Origin: CALMJB01 sp963977945
GTDB taxonomy: Bacteria; Actinomycetota; Actinomycetes; Nanopelagicales; Nanopelagicaceae
Direction of reading: 5' to 3'
Assembly (NCBI GenBank): GCA_963977945.1
Contig: CAXBQO010000024.1
Location: 1-13,011, forward strand
DNA length: 13,011 nt
This document shows, in pieces, positions 5,808-11,778 of this stretch. A program made the translations under genes and the position numbers. The number at the start of each line of letters is the position of its first letter. Within the stretch, counting starts at the first letter, position 1. The notes under the pieces were generated by a model. That model worked only from the letters and a program-made list of their open reading frames with translations, searched no databases and was not told the origin of the DNA.

Positions 5808-7074
5808 GCGCTAAGTAAGGGTAGACCAGCGCCACCGAAATCAGAGTGGTAATGATTCCGTATTTAGCAAACTGCCAAAATGAAATTTGAATTCCTTGCC
5901 GCTTCGCTAAACCTATTGCGACCACGTTTGCGCTCGCACCAATAATTGTGGCATTACCGCCAAAGTCAGCGCCAAACGCCAACGCGGTCCAAAGTGCATT
6001 TGGATTTGCTGCGCCGATTGCTGCATTTAGTTCACTTACAACTGGCACCATTGATGCTACATATGGAATGTTGTCAACGATTCCAGATAAAACCGCCGAA
6101 ATTCCAAGAATTGAATAACTTGCAGTTGCTAAATTTCCACCAAATTGATCCTTTAAAAATTCAGCAAATTTTGCCAATGCTCCAACATTTACCAGCGCTC
6201 CAACCATTATGAACAAACCCATGAAAAAAACTAAAGTCGACCATTCCACTTCTGGTAAATAATCTTTAGGTTTTAAGCCACTTATTGCGACTAATACTCC
6301 GGCACCAAATAATGCAATCACCGCAGGCTCCATGTGTGTAACGGTGTGAAGTGCGAAGGCAATTAAAACTAGCGTTAAAACCAGCAGTGATTTTTTAAGT
6401 AACTTCGTATCTTGCAGGAATTGATTGGCATCTAGTTTCATAATCGCTTGCTTTTCAGCTGGCGAATTTACTAATGAACTTCGGAACATAAATACCCAAA
6501 CTGGTAGCATCACAATTAAAACCACAACTACCAGTGGCAACATGTGAGTTAGAAACCAGTTGAAAGATAAACCGGATTTGCTGGCGATTATTATGTTTGG
6601 TGGATCGCCGATTAAGGTCGCTGCTCCGCCAATGTTTGAGGCAAAAACCTGAACCAATATAAAAGGGACAGGCGTTACCGATAATTTTTTGCAAACTACA
6701 AAAGTCATTGGGATTGCAAGCAAAATAGTGGTTACGTTATCTAGCATTGCCGAAGCCAGCGCAGTTAAAATCGCTAGATAGACCAATGATTTCTTAGGGT
6801 CCCCTTTGGAAAATTGCGCAGCCTTGATGGCTAAATATTCAAACAAACCAGTGCGATGAATAATGCTGACAATAATCATCATGCCCAGCAACAAAAATAT
6901 TACATTCCAATCAATACCGGTGTCATGAGAGTAAAAAGCTTTTTCAAAATCACTTGCACCAATTGCCAGCATCAGAGCTGCACCAAATAAAACTATGGCG
7001 ATGCGATTGATTTTTTCAGAGGCAATAAGAATGTAAGCGACTAGAAAAATTGCTACCGCGCTGGTTAATAACAT
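5788..7074 (-). CDS. ArsB/NhaD/SLC13-type ion transporter (IT superfamily permease)
   Basis: This 428-residue polytopic membrane protein has the two-fold repeat of the ion transporter superfamily. Repeat 1 holds AMLDNVTTILLA (109-120) and GGAATLIGDPPNIII (149-163); repeat 2 holds VLSGIVDNIPYVAS (328-341) and FGGNATIIGASANVV (371-385). The GDPPN and VDN motifs are typical of the ArsB / P-protein / NhaD cluster. Substrate is not deducible: arsenite, Na+/H+ antiport, or dicarboxylate/sulfate are all possible, and no ars regulator or reductase is nearby, which argues mildly against an arsenic role. There is no SD before ATG 7074. A minus-strand TAGATA about ten bases upstream could serve as -10 for a nearly leaderless mRNA. 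The gene is separated from glnA by a strong terminator, so it is its own unit. Confidence 0.85.
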   Translation of the reverse strand: MLLTSAVAIFLVAYILIASEKINRIAIVLFGAALMLAIGASDFEKAFYSHDTGIDWNVIFLLLGMMIIVSIIHRTGLFEYLAIKAAQFSKGDPKKSLVYLAILTALASAMLDNVTTILLAIPMTFVVCKKLSVTPVPFILVQVFASNIGGAATLIGDPPNIIIASKSGLSFNWFLTHMLPLVVVVLIVMLPVWVFMFRSSLVNSPAEKQAIMKLDANQFLQDTKLLKKSLLVLTLVLIAFALHTVTHMEPAVIALFGAGVLVAISGLKPKDYLPEVEWSTLVFFMGLFIMVGALVNVGALAKFAEFLKDQFGGNLATASYSILGISAVLSGIVDNIPYVASMVPVVSELNAAIGAANPNALWTALAFGADFGGNATIIGASANVVAIGLAKRQGIQISFWQFAKYGIITTLISVALVYPYLALIYLSA

Positions 7075-7084
7075 AATTTAAATA

Positions 7085-7090
7085 TATCTA
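7085..7090 (-). promoter_or_regulatory. Possible -10 element for the SLC13-type transporter
   Basis: On the minus strand TAGATA lies 10 nt before ATG 7074, with a TTGCTC at a suitable distance upstream (16-bp spacer). With no SD present, transcription starting a few bases before the ATG is plausible. The match to consensus is imperfect. Confidence 0.3.
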
Positions 7091-7115
7091 ACTTTGCTAA
7101 AAACTTGAGCAAAAT

Positions 7116-7150
7116 AAAAAACGCCCCACCGCTGAGGCGAGGCGTTTTTT
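7116..7150 (-). terminator. Intrinsic terminator of glnA
   Basis: AAAAAACGCC (7116-7125) pairs with GGCGTTTTTT (7141-7150). On the minus strand the stem extends inward through TCGCC/GGTGG, including wobble pairs, to a 5-nt TCAGC loop. On the minus strand the hairpin is followed by TTTTTTATTTT, a canonical rho-independent terminator 9 bp after the glnA stop. It can also work on the plus strand. Confidence 0.9.
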
Positions 7151-7159
7151 AAGGAGGTT

Positions 7160-8590
7160 TTATAAGTCGTAATACAACTCAAATTCAGCTGGATGTGGCC
7201 GCAAGCGAACATAATCAACCTCTTGCTTGCGCTTAAAATCCAACCAAGTATCGATGAGATCTTTGGTGAAGACACCACCGCGAGTTAAGAACTCGTGGTC
7301 GCGCTCTAGATTATTTAGCACCGAATCAAGCGAACCTGGTACTTGTGGAATCGCTTTAGCTTCTTCGCCTTCTAGTTCATAAAGATCTTTATCAACTGGT
7401 TTAGGCGGCTCGATTTTGTTTTGAATTCCATCAAGTCCGGCCATCAACATCGCCGCAAATGCTAGATATGGATTTGATGATGGATCTGGGCAACGGAACT
7501 CAATACGTTTCGCCTTTGGATTTGATCCAGTAATTGGAATACGAATACAAGCGGAACGATTACGTGCTGAATAAACCAAATTAACTGGCGCTTCATAACC
7601 TGGAACCAAACGCTTATAAGAGTTAACAGTTGGGTTAGTGAAAGCAAGTAGCGAAGGTGCATGTTTTAACAAACCACCGATGTACCAACGAGCAATGTCT
7701 GAAAGATCGCCATATCCGGTTCCAAAGAACAATGGTTTGCCATCTTTCCAGAGTGATTGGTGGCAATGCATTCCCGAACCATTGTCACCAAATAATGGTT
7801 TTGGCATAAAGGTTGCGGTCTTGCCATTTGCCCAAGCGGTGTTTTTGATTACGTATTTAAATTTCATCAAATCATCACCGGCGGTCAAGATGTCAGAGAA
7901 CTTATAGTTAATTTCCATTTGTCCCGCGGTACCAACTTCATGGTGAGCGCGTTCAACTTCTAAGCCAACTTCACCAAGTTTTACCACCATCTCATCGCGC
8001 AGATCTGCAAATTGATCTGTTGGTGAAACCGGGAAGTAACCGCCCTTAATTCGAGTGCGATAACCACGATTTGGTGTGCCATCTGCATCTTCGGCTACTC
8101 CGGTATTCCATTGCCCTTCATATGAATCGATGTGGTGAAATGCTTGATTCATTCCGGTTTGGAATCGGATTCGATCAAATACATAGAACTCAGCTTCTGG
8201 TGCAAAAAATGCGGTGTCCGCAATTCCAGTTTGGCGCATGTACTCAACCGCTTTTGCAACAACTCCGCGTGGATCACGGGAGTAAGGCGCGTTACTGATT
8301 GGATCATGAACTGAGAAAAGAATTACCAAAGTTTTTTCTTTGCGATAAGGATCAACAAACGCCGATGATGGAACTGGTAATAACTTCATATCTGATTCGT
8401 GAATTGACTGGAATCCGCGAATCGATGAGCCATCAAACATCAAACCATTTTTGAAGACATCATCGGTGAAAGATTCAACCGGCACATTAAAGTGATGTTG
8501 AATTCCTGGCAGATCTATGAATCTAACATCAACAAAACGGACATTGTTTTTCTTGATGTAGTCCAAAATCTCAGAAGAGCTTTTAAACAT
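7160..8590 (-). CDS. glnA: Glutamine synthetase, type I
   Basis: The enzyme makes L-glutamine from glutamate, ammonia and ATP. It is a cytoplasmic dodecamer and the main ammonium-assimilating enzyme. The 476 residues have the usual GSI length. Motifs are FDGSSIRGF (52-60), APEAEFYVFD (130-139), ERAHHEVGTAGQMEI (213-227), the ATP-binding KPLFGDNGSGMHCHQS (264-279), NPTVNSYKRLVPGYEAP (319-335), NRSACIRIP (344-352) and RIEFRCPDPSSNPYLA (362-377). Y404 in DKDLYELEGEE corresponds to the adenylylated Tyr of GSI-beta enzymes, so GlnE control is likely. The wording of this loop closely follows the mycobacterial GlnA1. The SD before ATG 8590 is weak (GGAA). Upstream half-sites resemble GlnR boxes. A terminator follows the stop. 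Confidence 0.98.
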   Translation of the reverse strand: MFKSSSEILDYIKKNNVRFVDVRFIDLPGIQHHFNVPVESFTDDVFKNGLMFDGSSIRGFQSIHESDMKLLPVPSSAFVDPYRKEKTLVILFSVHDPISNAPYSRDPRGVVAKAVEYMRQTGIADTAFFAPEAEFYVFDRIRFQTGMNQAFHHIDSYEGQWNTGVAEDADGTPNRGYRTRIKGGYFPVSPTDQFADLRDEMVVKLGEVGLEVERAHHEVGTAGQMEINYKFSDILTAGDDLMKFKYVIKNTAWANGKTATFMPKPLFGDNGSGMHCHQSLWKDGKPLFFGTGYGDLSDIARWYIGGLLKHAPSLLAFTNPTVNSYKRLVPGYEAPVNLVYSARNRSACIRIPITGSNPKAKRIEFRCPDPSSNPYLAFAAMLMAGLDGIQNKIEPPKPVDKDLYELEGEEAKAIPQVPGSLDSVLNNLERDHEFLTRGGVFTKDLIDTWLDFKRKQEVDYVRLRPHPAEFELYYDL

Positions 8591-8598
8591 TTATTCCA

Positions 8599-8612
8599 AC
8601 TTTCTTGAAAGT
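8599..8612. promoter_or_regulatory. Short palindrome in the glnA leader
   Basis: ACTTTC-TT-GAAAGT is an inverted repeat with 6-bp arms, ending 9 bp before the glnA start codon. It could be an operator or a small mRNA hairpin near the ribosome site. No known regulator consensus was matched. Confidence 0.25.
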
Positions 8613-8681
8613 CTTAAATTTATTAGGCGGCGCTGCCCAGATAAATTCCTATAAAGAATGGGGGAATGCTATGTCGGAAAG

Positions 8682-8719
8682 GTGAAAAAGTGATAACCAC
8701 TTTGTTACGAAAATGTTTC
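8682..8719. promoter_or_regulatory. GlnR-like half-site array upstream of glnA
   Basis: ATAAC (8693-8697), GTTAC (8704-8708) and GTTTC (8715-8719) start exactly 11 bp apart; a weaker GTGAA (8682-8686) continues the phase. GTTACGAAAATGTTTC read on the glnA strand is GAAAC-N6-GTAAC. Actinobacterial GlnR (OmpR-type nitrogen regulator) recognises GTnAC/GAAAC-type half-sites with a 6-bp spacer, often in 11-bp series before glnA and amtB. The array is about 95-130 bp upstream of the glnA start, suitable for activation under nitrogen limitation. Regulator identity is inferred, since no glnR gene is in the window. Confidence 0.55.
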
Positions 8720-8766
8720 ACTTTTGGCTATTTTTAAATGGCGAGTACGGGGTAAGTCTGGCGGAG

Positions 8767-8794
8767 GCAGGTTTAGGTAGGTTGATGCAGGTTT
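8767..8794. repeat. Direct repeat GCAGGTTT, two copies 20 bp apart
   Basis: GCAGGTTT occurs at 8767-8774 and 8787-8794, within a stretch (about 8750-8800) that is unusually G-rich for this window and also contains TAGGTAGG. It lies between the glnA array and the RDD gene start. It may be promoter architecture or chance. Confidence 0.35.
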
Positions 8795-8834
8795 CGTGTG
8801 CAGTTTGATCTGGCTCTGGATTTAGGCTTGATAT

Positions 8835-9224
8835 GTGAGCGCGGTCAATTTCAATTTACCAGGTGACAAACCTCCTACTCCCGAGGCATCTAGCGGACGA
8901 AGATTTTTGGCAATTTTGATTGATTGGTTGATGTGTCGCTCGATTGTGATTTTGCTTGGCGACAACACATTTACTCAAAATCAATTCAGCACTTTGATTC
9001 TATTTTTTGTTGAAGTTAGTTTTTTTACATTTTTGCTACAGGCATCGGCTGGACAAAGAATTATGGGAATCAAAGTGGTTGATGCCTTTAATGAATCGCG
9101 AGTGGGTTTGAATCGAGTGCTACTTCGAACATTTTTAATTGTTTTAGTAATACCGGCAATCTGGACTAAAAACTCAATTCCACTTCACAATTTATTTACT
9201 CAAACTAAAAGTATAGCGGTCTAA
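8835..9224 (+). CDS. RDD-family membrane protein
   Basis: This 129-residue integral membrane protein has the RDD hallmark GRRFLAILIDWLM (21-33: Arg then Asp in the first helix), further helices at about 51-70 and 97-112, and the conserved GQRIMGIKVVD (73-83) after helix 2. The role of RDD proteins is mostly unknown; some are proposed to be transporters. GTG 8835 is the first possible start, since an in-frame TGA lies at 8829-8831. No SD is visible, so a leaderless message is possible. In M. tuberculosis an RDD gene (Rv2219A) lies between glnA1 and the DUF4191 gene, and the same placement here supports orthology. Its 3' end is convergent with the DUF4191 gene, 26 bp apart. Confidence 0.85.
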   Translation: MSAVNFNLPGDKPPTPEASSGRRFLAILIDWLMCRSIVILLGDNTFTQNQFSTLILFFVEVSFFTFLLQASAGQRIMGIKVVDAFNESRVGLNRVLLRTFLIVLVIPAIWTKNSIPLHNLFTQTKSIAV

Positions 9225-9250
9225 TTTTTAAGTTTAAATTCGCAATCTAA

Positions 9251-9970
9251 TTAACGTTTAGGCAGTTTGATGTTTTTTGGCATTGGACCTTTTGGTAACG
9301 GAATATTGAGTCCACCAACCGCTTTTAGCCTTGCTCGCACTTCTCGTAATTGAGCAGTATTTAATTTTTTTGGAAGTTTCTTTACATGTTTTTGTAACTT
9401 CTTAAGTGAGACTTGCCCAACAGAATTTCCCACCATAACTTCGGTTATTGGAACACCTGGGACAAATCGTTCCATTTTGCGCCGTTCATCTTGCATTAGC
9501 GATCGCACCGCGAATCCACCTTCACCGATCAAAATGATTCCCGCTTTGCTACTTGCTCGATGAACCATGTCTTGGCTTCGAGTCACATTAACCGCGGGAG
9601 TGGTAACCACACCGCGGCGAATCGACATTAAAACGCTGGCACCAGCACCAAGTTGACCTTCAATAGATTTAAATGCGGCGGTGTTGGCAAATCTAGAGAA
9701 CATGTAGAAAGCAATTAGTAATGAAAGTGGAAAAGCTAAAATCCCAAAATAAATTGGATGCCCTAAATTGTTTCCAATCAAAATGCCAACTGTCATCACT
9801 ATCGCAAAGGCGAGAGCGCACCAAACTAAAGATTTTGGATTATCACGCCGTACTAGCTTGTAAGCATCTTTGATAATTGCAAGTTGAGATTGTTTTTCTG
9901 GGGCGTTGCCAGAACTATTCTGTTTTACTTGCTTTTCGTTCGCCTCGTTCTTTTTCTTGCGTCCAAACAT
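9251..9970 (-). CDS. DUF4191 membrane protein (Rv2219-like)
   Basis: This 239-residue protein begins with a Lys/Asn/Gln-rich cytoplasmic segment (MFGRKKKNEA), has two close membrane helices (about 48-67 and 72-91), then a long basic cytoplasmic domain containing SIEGQLGAGASVLMSIRRG, DMVHRASSKAGIILIGEGG, and a Lys/Pro-rich end (PLPKGPMPKNIKLPKR). The architecture and its place directly after lipA match the actinobacterial DUF4191 family (Rv2219 in M. tuberculosis). Function is unknown; co-transcription with lipoate genes is the only hint. Only 2 nt separate the lipA stop from its ATG, so it is the third gene of a lipB-lipA-DUF4191 operon and probably translationally coupled. Confidence 0.87.
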   Translation of the reverse strand: MFGRKKKNEANEKQVKQNSSGNAPEKQSQLAIIKDAYKLVRRDNPKSLVWCALAFAIVMTVGILIGNNLGHPIYFGILAFPLSLLIAFYMFSRFANTAAFKSIEGQLGAGASVLMSIRRGVVTTPAVNVTRSQDMVHRASSKAGIILIGEGGFAVRSLMQDERRKMERFVPGVPITEVMVGNSVGQVSLKKLQKHVKKLPKKLNTAQLREVRARLKAVGGLNIPLPKGPMPKNIKLPKR

Positions 9971-9972
9971 TT

Positions 9973-10929
9973 TTAATCTGCTTCTCTTTCAGCTAGTTTT
10001 AATCGTTGCTCTTGTGCTGCTTTGTATAACCTACCAGCCCGATAACTTGAACGCACCAATGGTCCGCTCATTACTCCGGCGAAACCTAAATCTTCCGCTT
10101 CACTCTTTAACTCAACAAATTCTTGTGGTTTGACCCACCTTGAAATCGGATGATGTTTCACACTTGGGCGCAGATATTGCGTAATCGTTATTAGATCACA
10201 ATTTACTGAACGCAGATCTTTTAAGGCTTGGGTAATTTCAGCACGATCTTCTCCCATTCCTAAAATTAAATTTGATTTGGTGATTAGACCAAAATCGTGT
10301 GCCTGTTTTAAAACATCAAGCGAGCGTTCATACTTGAATGCTGGTCTTATGCTCTTGAAAATTCGTGGCACAGTTTCAAGATTGTGCGCAAATACTTCAG
10401 GTTGGGCAGCAAAAACTTGATTTAGTAATTCAGAGTTGCCACTAAAGTCTGGCGCCAACATCTCAACTTTTGTTTGCGGATTTAATTGGTGAACCATTTC
10501 AATTGTGTTGGCGTATAACCACGCACCTTCATCATCTAAATCATCTCGTGCGACACCTGTGATGGTGGCGTAATTTAAATTCATCGAGCGAATGGATTCG
10601 GCTACTCGACGTGGTTCATCATTATCTAAAGGTTCAGGTTTTCCAGTATCGATATTGCAAAAATCGCATCGCCTAGTACATGCGTGTCCGCCAATTAAAA
10701 ATGTTGCTTCTCTATCTTCCCAGCATTCAAAAATGTTTGGGCAGGCAGCTTCTTGACAAACTGTATGTAAATTTTCATTTGTAACCAGCGCCCGAAGTTT
10801 TGTGTATTCCGGACCGAATTTGGCTTTGTTTCTGATCCACTCCGGCTTTTTTTCAATTGGAGTTTGCGCATTACGTGCCTCAATGCGTAAAAGTTTTCGT
10901 CCCTCAGGGGCCGGCGTTGTGATGGTCAT
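9973..10929 (-). CDS. lipA: Lipoyl synthase
   Basis: LipA is a radical-SAM enzyme that inserts two sulfurs into octanoyl groups on E2 and GcvH proteins, completing lipoate. Both iron-sulfur clusters are visible: auxiliary C58-x4-C63-x5-C69 in CQEAACPNIFEC and radical-SAM C84-x3-C88-x2-C91 in CTRRCDFC. The conserved R293-S-S-Y296 near the end supplies the serine ligand of the auxiliary cluster. The 318-residue length is normal. The ATG overlaps the lipB stop as ATGA (10926-10929), showing translational coupling in the order LipB (octanoyl transfer), then LipA (sulfur insertion). Confidence 0.98.
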   Translation of the reverse strand: MTITTPAPEGRKLLRIEARNAQTPIEKKPEWIRNKAKFGPEYTKLRALVTNENLHTVCQEAACPNIFECWEDREATFLIGGHACTRRCDFCNIDTGKPEPLDNDEPRRVAESIRSMNLNYATITGVARDDLDDEGAWLYANTIEMVHQLNPQTKVEMLAPDFSGNSELLNQVFAAQPEVFAHNLETVPRIFKSIRPAFKYERSLDVLKQAHDFGLITKSNLILGMGEDRAEITQALKDLRSVNCDLITITQYLRPSVKHHPISRWVKPQEFVELKSEAEDLGFAGVMSGPLVRSSYRAGRLYKAAQEQRLKLAEREAD

Positions 10930-11633
10930 GAACAGATTAATTTCAATTTTGGAATCAAAATCTTTTCAATTAACTGATGTAATTTTTCTTTGGACAAGCC
11001 TGATGTTAGTGCGTCAGATTTTTCGGCTGCAATCGAAGTAACTTGGGCATCGCGAATTCCGCACGGCACGATTCGGTCATAAACTGTTAAATCTGGGTTT
11101 AAATTAATTGCAAAACCATGGGTTGTTACTCCTTTTGCAACCCGAATACCAATTGCGGCAATTTTTCGATCTCCGCGCTGATCGCGAATCCAGACACCAG
11201 AACGTTCGAAATAACGTTGAGCAACAATTCCGATTTCATTGCACACTTCAATCAATGCCTCTTCAATCACTCGTACAAAACCAACCACATCTGCCGGATT
11301 TTTTAGTTTGGTAATTAAATAGCCGACGATTTGACCTGGACCATGCCAAGTAATTTTTCCGCCCCGATCTACATTGATGACATTTGTGCCGTCAATTGGC
11401 ATCTCTGAAATTTCGGTGCGACGACCAGCGGTGTAGACCGAAGGATGCTCTAAGAGTAAAAGTGTGTTTGCGATTTGATTATTAACACGATCTGCGTGCA
11501 ATTGTTTTTGCAATTCCCAAGCGGTCAGATATTCAATCTCACCTAATTTCTTGACATCAAAACCGCCGTCAAAATTTTCAGTTTGCGAAAATTCTGGTGA
11601 ATTTTGAGATTTTTCCGAAAGTCGCAGGCTCAC
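10926..11633 (-). CDS. lipB: Octanoyl-[acyl-carrier-protein]:protein octanoyltransferase
   Basis: LipB moves octanoate from ACP to lysines of lipoyl domains, the first step of de novo lipoylation. Motifs are LLLLEHPSVYTAGRRTE (58-74), RGGKITWHGPGQ (90-101), K157 in DRKIAAIGI and C191 in RIVPCGI; K157 and C191 form the Lys/Cys catalytic dyad. The family core begins near FDVKKLG (25-31), so the first 24 residues are a Ser/Glu/Gln-rich extension, or the true start is internal. GTG 11633 has no SD, but TAGAAT lies exactly 6 nt upstream, as expected for a leaderless actinobacterial mRNA, and this supports that start. It is the first gene of the lipB-lipA-DUF4191 operon. Confidence 0.97.
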   Translation of the reverse strand: MSLRLSEKSQNSPEFSQTENFDGGFDVKKLGEIEYLTAWELQKQLHADRVNNQIANTLLLLEHPSVYTAGRRTEISEMPIDGTNVINVDRGGKITWHGPGQIVGYLITKLKNPADVVGFVRVIEEALIEVCNEIGIVAQRYFERSGVWIRDQRGDRKIAAIGIRVAKGVTTHGFAINLNPDLTVYDRIVPCGIRDAQVTSIAAEKSDALTSGLSKEKLHQLIEKILIPKLKLICS

Positions 11634-11639
11634 ACCGAG

Positions 11640-11645
11640 ATTCTA
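11640..11645 (-). promoter_or_regulatory. Likely -10 box of the lipB operon (leaderless)
   Basis: TAGAAT on the minus strand ends 6 nt before the GTG start of lipB and matches the TAnnnT actinobacterial -10 pattern. A clear -35 was not found. The spacing predicts transcription starting at or next to the GTG, which explains the missing ribosome binding site. Confidence 0.5.
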
Positions 11646-11687
11646 ATTGAATTGTTTTGCTAAGGTACGCCGAGGAAAAAACCTCAA

Positions 11688-11729
11688 ATAAGCAAGAAAA
11701 TAAGTGAGAAAATAAGCAAGAAAATAAGT
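11688..11729. repeat. 12-bp tandem repeat, three and a half copies
   Basis: ATAAGCAAGAAA (11688-11699), ATAAGTGAGAAA (11700-11711) and ATAAGCAAGAAA (11712-11723) are followed by partial ATAAGT (11724-11729). The middle copy differs by CA to TG. The array fills the centre of the 145-bp space between divergent lipB and the MMPL gene, about 50 bp before the MMPL start. It is all purine plus T/C at fixed positions and contains no hairpin. It may be a slippage-prone spacer or a repeated regulator site. Confidence 0.75.
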
Positions 11730-11763
11730 ATCTGTAGGTTTTTAATAAATCCAAAGCCAACAT

Positions 11764-11769
11764 AAGGGG
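11764..11769 (+). promoter_or_regulatory. Ribosome binding site of the MMPL gene
   Basis: AAGGGG ends 9 nt before GTG 11779 and decides the start of the MMPL reading frame. Confidence 0.6.
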
Positions 11770-11778
11770 TTAATAAAA

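Noticed and set aside
5788..7074. Firm assignment as arsenite exporter ArsB
   Set aside because: The motifs are shared by NhaD, P-protein and SLC13 relatives, and no arsR, arsC or other arsenic gene is nearby.
7638..7907. 89-codon plus-strand reading frame inside glnA
   Set aside because: It is a shadow of the highly conserved glnA frame, with no recognisable domain or start signals.
8650..8675. AmtR-type operator (CTAT-N6-ATAG) before glnA
   Set aside because: CTAT is present near 8650, but no matching ATAG half follows at 6 bp.
11688..11729. CRISPR array
   Set aside because: Copies are directly adjacent with no spacers, only 12 bp long, and there are no cas genes.
11578..11763. 61-codon minus-strand reading frame with a repeated LFSxLFS pattern
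   Set aside because: It overlaps lipB's start in another frame and its repeats simply translate the 12-bp DNA tandem repeat. No ribosome site or family resemblance was seen.
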